DNA of 64,000 nt from Verrucomicrobiota bacterium (lineage in GTDB: Bacteria > Verrucomicrobiota > Verrucomicrobiia > Limisphaerales > JACRJZ01): the NCBI GenBank assembly GCA_016219875.1, contig JACRJZ010000025.1, positions 1 through 64,000 on the forward strand. The letters are read 5' to 3'. Within the stretch, counting starts at the first letter, position 1. Each line of letters opens with the position of its first letter. Below are positions 36,038 through 43,077 of the stretch, one piece after another. Below the pieces are notes generated by a model that saw only the letters and a program-made list of their open reading frames with translations, did no database searches and was not told the origin of the DNA. The translations under genes and the position numbers were made by a program.

Positions 36038-36387
36038 CAAATCAGAAACTCATTGTGAAGGAAAGCCACCGCGCCCGCCGCAAAGCAACGGTCAATTTCC
36101 TCATCGACTCCGGCGCGGTATATAGCTTGGTGCCGACCCCAACCCTCCGAAGGCTGGGAGTCCGCCCCCATCGCAAGGTCGATTTCGCGCTGGCGGATGG
36201 CACGACCATCACGCGCAAGGTGGGTGATGCCTACTTCGAGTTTCAAGGCGAGGGCGGCGCGGCTCCTGTGATCTTCGGCGAGAAAGGAGATGAACCGTTG
36301 CTCGGAGCGACCACGTTGGAGAGCATCGGCTTGGTCCTCGATCCGTTTCAACGGCGGCTCATCCCGATGCGAAGACTGCTCGTGTAA
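36028..36387 (+). CDS. clan AA (retropepsin-like) aspartic protease
   Basis: The 119-residue product fits the small bacterial clan AA aspartic protease family: start MGLTNQKLIV, active-site-like FLIDSGAVYSLVP (DSG instead of the common DTG), LADGTTITRKVGDAYFEF, and LLGATTLESIGLVLDPFQRRLIP near the end. Such proteins would work as dimers. Their substrates are unknown and some are found as mobile, toxin-antitoxin-like cassettes. It is the last plus-strand gene before the convergent recQ. Confidence 0.8.
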   Translation: MGLTNQKLIVKESHRARRKATVNFLIDSGAVYSLVPTPTLRRLGVRPHRKVDFALADGTTITRKVGDAYFEFQGEGGAAPVIFGEKGDEPLLGATTLESIGLVLDPFQRRLIPMRRLLV

Positions 36388-36437
36388 GTGTGGCCTCGGG
36401 GCGCTTGCTCGCCGCGTGGAAAGCCGGTGCGGGCGCT

Positions 36438-39290
36438 TCAGTCATTCGGCTTGCGCTCACAGCAGCGCCGGTAGAGCCGAAGCAGATGGAGTTCGTCGTA
36501 GCCAATCGCGCCGGAGAGGCACTCGTGAACAGGCGCGAGGCGGTCCAGGCCCAACCGGTCGAACGCGGCCAGCACCCGCAAGCGGTCGGCTTCGGACAAA
36601 CGTGACAAGGCCAGCACGCGCTGCGGGTCGAGTTGCCCGCCAGCTTCGTGGAACTGGGCGAGGTTCTGGATCACCGTTTCCCGCTTGCTGTCGTATCGCT
36701 CGGCGATGGCTTCGACAGTTTGCCCAGCCATGAACAGTTCGCCGATTTCATGGAAGCGTCGCCGCACTCCAGGACGCACGATGAGAGCTGGCGCGGCGCG
36801 GCCCGGCGGTGGCCTCGGCGTGAGGCCGCGCGCCTGACAGTGCTCGCGGATGACTTGAAGAAACGCCGCCCCGTAATTGGCCAGCTTGACCTCGCCGACA
36901 CCGTTGATGGCGAGGAACTGCGTTTCGTCCTGTGGGAAGAACGTGGCCATCTCCGTCAGCGCCCGGTCGGAAAAGATCACATAGGCCGGCACGCTGGCTT
37001 GGGCCGCGAGTTCTTTGCGCAGTTCGCGGAGACGCTCGAAAAGCTCGGCGTCGTGCTTTGCAGAAACGGTCGGCGAAGCCGCGGCGAGCGCCTGCCCCAC
37101 GGCCACCAGGACCTTCTCGCCTTTGATGACTTTCCAGCCTTTGTCCGTGATGCGCAGTCCACCGAATTGGAGGTCTTGTTCCACCAAGTCTTGATGGATG
37201 AACTCCCGCGCGAGTTCTCGCCACGCCTCCGTCGAGTGATCTTTCCCGATTCCGCAGGTCGTGAGCCGGTCGTGCCCGCGTGACAGCACCCGCTCCGCGC
37301 GCGAGCCGCGCAACACGGCGATGATGTGGTTCGGCCCGAACATCTCGCCCGTGCGCTTGACGCAGGAAAGGAACTTTTGTGCTTCAGTGGTCACGTCCTT
37401 CTTTTCGCCCAGGTCCGGCGGCTGAACGCAGTTGTCGCAATGGCCGCACGGCTGGTCCAGCGTTTCGGCGAAGTAAGCCAGCAGTGGGATGCGGCGGCAG
37501 TCGCGCGCCTCGGCGTAGCGAAGGAGCGCTTCGAGGCGAGCCTGTCGTCCGGGCCGCTCGGAGGCCGCGCCCTCGTCAATGAAATGCCGGTGGACCACGG
37601 CGTCCGCGCGGCTATAGAGGAGCAGACAATCGGCGGGCAGCCCGTCGCGTCCGGCACGGCCGATTTCCTGATAGTAGCTCTCCACGTCCTTCGGCAAGTG
37701 GTAGTGGACGACGAAGCGGACGTTCGACTTGTTGATGCCCATGCCAAACGCGACCGTCGCCACCATCAGCGGCACCTCGTCGTGACTGAACCGTTCCTGG
37801 TTCCGCCGCCGCACGTCGGCGTCGAGCGCGGCGTGATACGGAAGAGCGAGCCAGCCGTTGGCGTTCAGGCTGGCGGCGACTTCCTCGGTCTGTTTGCGCG
37901 TGCCGCAATAGACGATGCCCGACTGGCCGCGATGTTTCTCCAGGAACGCGAGCAGTTGCGCCAGGCCATCCTTCCGCGGCTGGACGCCGAGGAACAAGTT
38001 CCGCCGGTTGAAGCTGGCGACGAATTCGCCCTCCGCCGGAATGTTCAACAAACGTCGGATATCCTCACGCACGCGCGGCGTGGCCGTGGCCGTAAGCGCG
38101 AGGCAAACGGCTTGCGGAAAGCGGCGGCGCACTTCCTGAAGCTGGCGATACTCGGGGCGAAAATCGTGGCCCCACTCGGAAATACAATGGGCCTCGTCAA
38201 TCGCGATGCAGGCCAACCGGCTTTGTTGGAGCAGAAGAAGGATTTCGGGTCGCAGCAGCGTTTCGGGGGCGACGTAGAGAATGCGCGTGGCCCCGTGGCG
38301 AATGCGGCTGGTGATGGCCGTGTATTCGTGGAGCGGCATCGTGCAGTTCAGAAACGCAGCGGGCACTTCCAACTCGCGGAGCTGGCTCACTTGGTCCTGC
38401 ATCAGCGCGATCAGCGGCGACACCACCACGGTCAGGCCGTCGTGGAGCAACGCGGGCAGTTGATAGCAGAGCGACTTGCCGCCGCCAGTCGGCATCACGA
38501 CGAGCGTGTCGTCGTGCCGCAGGACACGCGCGATCACGTCGGCCTGAACCGGGAGGAAGTCGGAGAATCCGAAGGTCTGCTTCAGCACTTGGCGGGCTTG
38601 CTGGAATTGGTCGGGCTGGGCAGCGGCAACCTTTTGTTGCACCTGCAACAAAAGGTTGCGCGGCGACTCTTGCGGTTCAAGGAACCAACCGGACAACTGC
38701 ACGAAGCAGCGCAGTTCCTCGTCGGGCTTGTCCTTGGACCGCCACCAGTGCGCCAAGGAAACGCGCAGCAGCGTGCCAGCAGGAATCACTTCCAGCGGCT
38801 CCTGAAAGCCGACGAACGTGAGCGTGCGCCCGCCGCTGGGCGTCGGGTAGCGGTAGCGGATGCGTTTGCCTTCATAATCGAGTCGAAGCGGTTGGTCGGG
38901 CTTCCAGAACATCGTGCTGCGATGCGGCAAGCCGGTGCGCTCCGCGATGTAGAGGCCGCCGGAGTCAGTGGCCTGCGCCAAACCGTCGAAGAGTTTCTCC
39001 GGCCCGCCCGTCACGGGAGGCATGTAGCGGTGAATGACCTGCTCCAAGTTCTCCGAGCGTTTCACGCGGCGGGCGTGGAGGACGATGATGTTCTCGACAT
39101 GCGGCGGGATGATGTGTTCGTCAGGAGCAGACTCGATCTCCCAGACCTCGCCGACCTCGTACTCCAGACCAGCCCGCTCGTTCGTAGCGGCATCGTGAGC
39201 GACCAGCCTGACGCTGTGCCCTTCCTCCGTGATCCCACCCACGCAGGCCCCGCCACCCCGGCGCGTCTTGGCGACGATGAGAATCTTCAT
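36438..39290 (-). CDS. RecQ-family DNA helicase with N-terminal dual-OB-like extension
   Basis: The 950-residue protein starts with about 215 residues absent from ordinary RecQ (MKILIVAKTRRGGGACVGGI..., VENIIVLHARRVKRSENLE, IPAGTLLRVSLAHWW). I recognise this as resembling a dual OB-fold domain. The helicase follows: MPTGGGKSLCYQLPALL (Walker A, about 265), AIDEAHCISEWGHDFRPEYR (about 366), LTATATPRVREDIRR and GRAGRDGLPADC. Zn-binding cysteines lie in CRRIPLLAYF...CGHCDNC (about 617). An RQC region, an HRDC domain (FSDRALTEMATFFPQDE) and a C-terminal helix-turn-helix-like region complete it. It overlaps the upstream DUF488 gene by 4 nt. It probably unwinds or remodels DNA, with the N-terminal domain adding substrate binding. 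Confidence 0.92.
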   Translation of the reverse strand: MKILIVAKTRRGGGACVGGITEEGHSVRLVAHDAATNERAGLEYEVGEVWEIESAPDEHIIPPHVENIIVLHARRVKRSENLEQVIHRYMPPVTGGPEKLFDGLAQATDSGGLYIAERTGLPHRSTMFWKPDQPLRLDYEGKRIRYRYPTPSGGRTLTFVGFQEPLEVIPAGTLLRVSLAHWWRSKDKPDEELRCFVQLSGWFLEPQESPRNLLLQVQQKVAAAQPDQFQQARQVLKQTFGFSDFLPVQADVIARVLRHDDTLVVMPTGGGKSLCYQLPALLHDGLTVVVSPLIALMQDQVSQLRELEVPAAFLNCTMPLHEYTAITSRIRHGATRILYVAPETLLRPEILLLLQQSRLACIAIDEAHCISEWGHDFRPEYRQLQEVRRRFPQAVCLALTATATPRVREDIRRLLNIPAEGEFVASFNRRNLFLGVQPRKDGLAQLLAFLEKHRGQSGIVYCGTRKQTEEVAASLNANGWLALPYHAALDADVRRRNQERFSHDEVPLMVATVAFGMGINKSNVRFVVHYHLPKDVESYYQEIGRAGRDGLPADCLLLYSRADAVVHRHFIDEGAASERPGRQARLEALLRYAEARDCRRIPLLAYFAETLDQPCGHCDNCVQPPDLGEKKDVTTEAQKFLSCVKRTGEMFGPNHIIAVLRGSRAERVLSRGHDRLTTCGIGKDHSTEAWRELAREFIHQDLVEQDLQFGGLRITDKGWKVIKGEKVLVAVGQALAAASPTVSAKHDAELFERLRELRKELAAQASVPAYVIFSDRALTEMATFFPQDETQFLAINGVGEVKLANYGAAFLQVIREHCQARGLTPRPPPGRAAPALIVRPGVRRRFHEIGELFMAGQTVEAIAERYDSKRETVIQNLAQFHEAGGQLDPQRVLALSRLSEADRLRVLAAFDRLGLDRLAPVHECLSGAIGYDELHLLRLYRRCCERKPND

Positions 39291-39793
39291 TCCGGCCTCA
39301 GATGCACGACTTCGACTCCAAGGTCGCGTTGCAGCCGCGCTGCCAGCAGCGAACGGTGACAGGCGGCTGGCTCGCGCTCCACGCAGAACAGCGCGATGGT
39401 CTTGGCCCCGGCGCCCAACTGTTCGACAAACTTCCGGCTGTCGAACACGGCCAGCTTCTCCGCGCTATATCCGGCGACGAAAACTTCACCGAGGGCCGTG
39501 CGCTTGCGCTTCGTTGTCCCTTCGGCTTTGTCCGCGTCCGTTTGGCGCTGGCGCAATTCCGGACTCGGCGCGAGTTCGCGGAAATGGAAGTAACGGATGC
39601 CGAGTTCGGCCAGCCGCTTCTGGAGCCGCGCGCTGTTCACAAAGGCATACTCCGAGCCACGCACACCGCGCCGCCAGCGGATGTCGCAAAACGTATCCAC
39701 GCCCGCCCGCTGCAAGGCGGCGAAGTAGCCGGCCTCGGTGAATCCGTAAACACCGATGGTGACGAATTTCAGCGATGCCGCGGCCTCAGTCAT
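39287..39793 (-). CDS. DUF488 protein, first
   Basis: The 168-residue product is a DUF488 protein with TIGVYGFTEAGYFAALQRAGVDTFCDIRW at the start, GSEYAFVNSARLQKRLAELGIRYFHF in the middle and the conserved LFCVEREPAACHRSLLA near the end (Cys-x-Glu...Cys-His-Arg). DUF488 belongs to a rhodanese/phosphatase-related Rossmannoid group. Published comparative work, from memory, predicts DNA-end-processing roles for some members in conflict systems. It overlaps recQ by 4 nt and follows the second DUF488 gene by 3 nt, so the three form one operon. Confidence 0.85.
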   Translation of the reverse strand: MTEAAASLKFVTIGVYGFTEAGYFAALQRAGVDTFCDIRWRRGVRGSEYAFVNSARLQKRLAELGIRYFHFRELAPSPELRQRQTDADKAEGTTKRKRTALGEVFVAGYSAEKLAVFDSRKFVEQLGAGAKTIALFCVEREPAACHRSLLAARLQRDLGVEVVHLRPE

Positions 39794-39796
39794 GGT

Positions 39797-40423
39797 TCAG
39801 CTTGAGTTGGAACCGCCGCCTTCTTCCAGCGGAGCGTAGCGTTTCCGTGAAGTGAAGGATGATTGCCCGAACAAATCCATCTGCCCTTTAGTGAGCCGGT
39901 CGATCACCTGCGTCTGCGTGAGCACCTGCCCGTCTTCGTCAATGTGGCTGACCGGCACGCCCGCTGCCGCCAACGCCTCGCCGATGAGCTTGCTGCGATG
40001 GCATTGTTCGGGCCGGCCCTCGCTGCACATCAAAGCCGCGCGGCGCTGGCTCTGGAAGGCCTTCTTGAGCCGCTCGATCCCGGCCTGGAAGAACGGCTGC
40101 GCGCGGACCTTGTCGTAGTCCACCTTGCCGTCGGTGTGGCAGGCAGGGTCCTTGGGTTGGCCGCCAAGCGTGTCGCCCATGAAGACGTAGCGAATGCCGG
40201 CGCGCTCGACGTGGTGCTGAAGCAGTTCCTTGGAGAACTCCTGCTTGAACTTTGAGTACGGTGCCGTCCGCACGTCGATCAGATACTCGATGCGGTTCGC
40301 TTTCAGCGCCGCGATGAATTCGTCCAGAGTCCGCGCGCCGTAGCCGATGGTGAAAAGCGGCGGGCGTTCCGCGGCCAGGCTGGCCGCGCTGGCTTCACCG
40401 AACGGTTGATCGCTGGAACTCAT
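39797..40423 (-). CDS. DUF488 protein, second
   Basis: This 208-residue protein has [37 protein letters not shown], then [13 protein letters not shown], and the active-site-like [21 protein letters not shown]. It differs from its neighbour, so the pair is not a recent duplication. The ATG at 40423 ([10 protein letters not shown]) is chosen; a longer frame to 40657 crosses the divergent UPF0175 gene. It is the first gene of the DUF488-DUF488-RecQ operon. Confidence 0.85.
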   Translation of the reverse strand: MSSSDQPFGEASAASLAAERPPLFTIGYGARTLDEFIAALKANRIEYLIDVRTAPYSKFKQEFSKELLQHHVERAGIRYVFMGDTLGGQPKDPACHTDGKVDYDKVRAQPFFQAGIERLKKAFQSQRRAALMCSEGRPEQCHRSKLIGEALAAAGVPVSHIDEDGQVLTQTQVIDRLTKGQMDLFGQSSFTSRKRYAPLEEGGGSNSS

Positions 40424-40556
40424 GACACAGCCCTGTTTGTAAGCAAGCCGGATGGAAAATTCAACGCCGGCTTTTGCCACGACGGGCGCTCCTTCGCGCC
40501 CCACAGCGACAGCAGGCTTGCGAGCGGGGCGAGCCGGTGGTAACAACTCGGTTGCC

Positions 40557-40808
40557 ATGTGCCAAATAACTCTGAACATGCCGGACGAATCGCTACTGGC
40601 ACTGAAGATGACGCCTGAGCAAGCGGGTGCAGAGTTGCGGCTGGCAGCGGCGGTCAAGCTCTACGAGCTGGGCCGGCTGTCGTCAGGCGCGGCCGCAGCG
40701 CTGGCGGGCGTGCCCAAGCCGATCTTCCTGGGCAAACTGGCCGATTACAGCGTGGACAGTTTCGATATCAGCCCGGAAGAATTTGCCCAGGAAACCCGCC
40801 TTGTCTGA
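40557..40808 (+). CDS. UPF0175 family antitoxin
   Basis: The 83-residue product matches UPF0175: [63 protein letters not shown]. The helix-turn-helix-like section ([16 protein letters not shown]) probably binds DNA. The family is regularly paired with DUF3368 PIN-like toxins, as here, with an 8-nt overlap. Its promoter probably lies in 40424-40556, shared divergently with the DUF488 operon. Confidence 0.85.
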   Translation: MCQITLNMPDESLLALKMTPEQAGAELRLAAAVKLYELGRLSSGAAAALAGVPKPIFLGKLADYSVDSFDISPEEFAQETRLV

Positions 40809-41289
40809 ACTTATCTGCAACACGTCACCGCTTCAGTATCTCCACCAGCTCGGCCGGCTGGAGGTGCTGCGGTCCCTCGCCGGCGGTGTCACGGTGCCGA
40901 GCGCAGTGATGAAGGAATTGGAGAGAGGACGAATCAACGGCGTTGATCTGCCGGAGGTCCGGCGGTTGGGCTGGTTCAGGATCCAGGATCCGATCTCGCG
41001 CCCAGTCCTGCCCTTGATGCGCGCTCTCGACCCGGGCGAAGCCAGCGTCCTCGCGCTCGCTTTGGAGAGGAAGACAGCCATCGCAGTCCTGGATGACCGC
41101 CTGGCTCGTCGGGTCGCCCTCAGACTAAACGTGCGCCTGACCGGCACCCTGGGTATCCTCGTGGACGCGAAAAAGGCAGGCTTGATTCCTGCCGTCGCCC
41201 CGCTGCTGCAGCAACTCCACCAACTGCGTTTTCGAGTCTCAGCCGCGACCCATCTGATGATTCTGCCAGCGGCCGGGGAAAGTGAGTGA
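40801..41289 (+). CDS. DUF3368 PIN-like toxin
   Basis: The 162-residue protein begins [23 protein letters not shown] from a TTG codon within the end of the antitoxin gene. NTSPL holds the first acidic-equivalent position, and MRALDPGEASVLALAL and AIAVLDDRLARRVA provide further PIN-like acidic residues. DUF3368 proteins are predicted ribonuclease toxins. The stop overlaps the GTG start of the second nuoM (GTGA), tying expression of nuoM2 and nuoN to this toxin-antitoxin unit. Confidence 0.82.
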   Translation: MSELICNTSPLQYLHQLGRLEVLRSLAGGVTVPSAVMKELERGRINGVDLPEVRRLGWFRIQDPISRPVLPLMRALDPGEASVLALALERKTAIAVLDDRLARRVALRLNVRLTGTLGILVDAKKAGLIPAVAPLLQQLHQLRFRVSAATHLMILPAAGESE

Positions 41290-42824
41290 AGCGTGGCCAT
41301 CACCTCGCTTATTCCGCGCTCAACGTTCTGACTATGCTCGCCTGGACCATGTACATCTCCTTCCTCGGCGTCGCGCTGCTGCTGCTGCCAGCGGCGAGCA
41401 AGGCGCTGGCGCGGTGGGTGGCGTTGCTCACGGCGGTCGCGGGGCTGAGTTGTGCCGTGGCGGGTGCCGTGGCCTTCCAGCCGGACGGAGGCATCGTCAC
41501 GCTCATGGATGTTTCGTGGATTCCCGCGCTGGGCATCCGGTTTCATCTCGCGGCGGACGGCATCAGCGTGACGCTGGTGTTGCTCACGGGTCTCGCGGCG
41601 GTGGCGGGCGTGCTGTTCTCGTGGAACGTCGAGCATCGGGTGAAGGAGTTCTTTGCGTTCTACCTCGCGCTGATTGGCGGGGTGTACGGCGTGTTCCTCA
41701 GCGCCGACGCGTTCCTGCTCTTCGCGTTCTACGAAATCGCGATCATCCCGAAGTATTTCCTCATCGCCATCTGGGGTTCGACGCGGAAGGAATACGGCGC
41801 GATGAAGCTGGCGCTCTACTCGTTCGTCGGCAGCGGGCTGGTGCTGATCGGGTTGATCGCGGCGTTCGTGGTGAGCGGGGCCAAGTCGTTCGGCCTCGTG
41901 GCCCTCGCGCAGTTCGCCTACCCGGCGTCGTTCCAGCAGTGGGCGTTTCCGCTGGTGTTCGTCGGCTTCGGCATCCTGGCGGGCTTGTGGCCGTTCCACA
42001 CCTGGGCGCCGACGGGCCACGTGGCCGCGCCGACGGCAGCGTCGATGCTGCTGGCCGGCGTCGTGATGAAGCTGGGCGCGTACGGTTGCCTGCGCGTGGC
42101 GATGACGCTGTTTCCGCAAGGGGCGCGCGAATGGGCGTGGGTCTTTGGCTTGCTGGCGGTGATCGGCATCGTGACGGGCGCGCTGGCGGCGCTGGCGCAG
42201 CGGGATTTCAAATTCGTCATCGGTTATTCGAGCGTGAGCCACATGGGCTTTGTGCTGTTGGGGTTGATGACGCTCAACGCCACCGGCCTCAACGGCGCGG
42301 TGCTGCAGATGTTTTCGCATGGCGTCATCGCGGGCCTGCTCTTCGCGGTGGTGGGGCGAATGGTCTATGACCGCACCCACACGCGGGAACTGCCGGCGCT
42401 GGCGGGTCTGGAGTTGAACAAGGCGCTGCCGTTCGCGGCGGTGACGTTCGTGCTGGCGGGGTTCGCGGCGGCGGGGCTGCCGGGGTTCAGCGGGTTCGTC
42501 GCCGAACTGCAGGTGCTCCTGGGCGCGTGGCGAGCGTTCCCGTGGTTCGTGATCGTCTCGGGAATCGGCATCGTCATTGGCGTGGCCTACACGCTGCGGG
42601 TGATGCAGCAGGCGTTTTACGGAAGGCGGCTTCTCACTCCGGCCCCTTCCCCGTCTGACGGGGAGGAGAGGAACGGCACGCAGTTGGAGCCGATCTCGCT
42701 GCCAGAGAAGATCGGCGCGGGGCTACTGCTGGCTTGCACGATCGCCATCGGGCTGTATCCGCGGGTGCTGATGGACTTGTTCGAGCCGAGCGTGGAGGCG
42801 CTGGCGAAGGTGTGGACGCGATGA
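41286..42824 (+). CDS. nuoM: NADH-quinone oxidoreductase subunit M, divergent second paralogue
   Basis: The 512-residue antiporter-like subunit keeps Glu in FAFYEIAIIPKYFLI, Lys in LLAGVVMKLGAYG and Glu in GFVAELQVLLGAW. In the segment before the conserved PFHTW, where NuoM normally has AVKxPxxPFH, it reads GILAGLWPFHTWAP: the channel lysine is replaced by Leu and the proline by Gly. Near the C-terminus a palindromic repeat adds LLTPAPSPSDGEE (about 450-462). The start is GTG at 41286 inside the DUF3368 stop; a later ATG at 41334 is possible. Confidence 0.92.
   Translation: MKRGHHLAYSALNVLTMLAWTMYISFLGVALLLLPAASKALARWVALLTAVAGLSCAVAGAVAFQPDGGIVTLMDVSWIPALGIRFHLAADGISVTLVLLTGLAAVAGVLFSWNVEHRVKEFFAFYLALIGGVYGVFLSADAFLLFAFYEIAIIPKYFLIAIWGSTRKEYGAMKLALYSFVGSGLVLIGLIAAFVVSGAKSFGLVALAQFAYPASFQQWAFPLVFVGFGILAGLWPFHTWAPTGHVAAPTAASMLLAGVVMKLGAYGCLRVAMTLFPQGAREWAWVFGLLAVIGIVTGALAALAQRDFKFVIGYSSVSHMGFVLLGLMTLNATGLNGAVLQMFSHGVIAGLLFAVVGRMVYDRTHTRELPALAGLELNKALPFAAVTFVLAGFAAAGLPGFSGFVAELQVLLGAWRAFPWFVIVSGIGIVIGVAYTLRVMQQAFYGRRLLTPAPSPSDGEERNGTQLEPISLPEKIGAGLLLACTIAIGLYPRVLMDLFEPSVEALAKVWTR
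42633..42671 (+). repeat. small palindromic repeat inside nuoM2
   Basis: CCCCGTCTGACGGGG (42649-42663) with flanks CTCACTCCGGCCC and GGAGAGG forms a hairpin, in frame between two membrane segments. It resembles the hairpins at 62990 and 63300. Confidence 0.75.
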
Positions 42825-42848
42825 GTTCAAGGTTCAAAGTTCAACGTT

Positions 42849-43073
42849 CAACGTTGGGGGCCGTGCTAGGCTGCATCAAGCTCGGTTCGGGATCCCTCGT
42901 AGCGCAGACTATCCAGTCTGCCGTAGCGCCGGTTTTCCAACCGGCGAGCGTAGGAAGAAGCAAGCCGGCTGGAAGGTTCACGGCCTTGCCGACTGCAAGT
43001 CGGCGATACGGCAGGTTGAAAACCTGCGCTACCTGGTGTGCCGGGCGGGAGCTTGATGCAACGTTGGGGGCCG
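42849..43073. repeat. palindromic repeat family B, copy 2, flanked by 15-bp direct repeats
   Basis: The B element (42899-43032, outer GTAGCGCAG/CTGCGCTAC and inner CGCCGGTTTTCCAACCGGCG) lies inside an 11-bp inverted repeat (GCATCAAGCTC at 42873-42883, complement at 43049-43059). This is bounded by the direct repeat CAACGTTGGGGGCCG (42849-42863 and 43059-43073). The second direct copy ends 4 bp before the nuoN start codon. TTCAAGG-type 7-bp units precede it (42826-42850). Confidence 0.85.
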
Positions 43074-43077
43074 CGCA

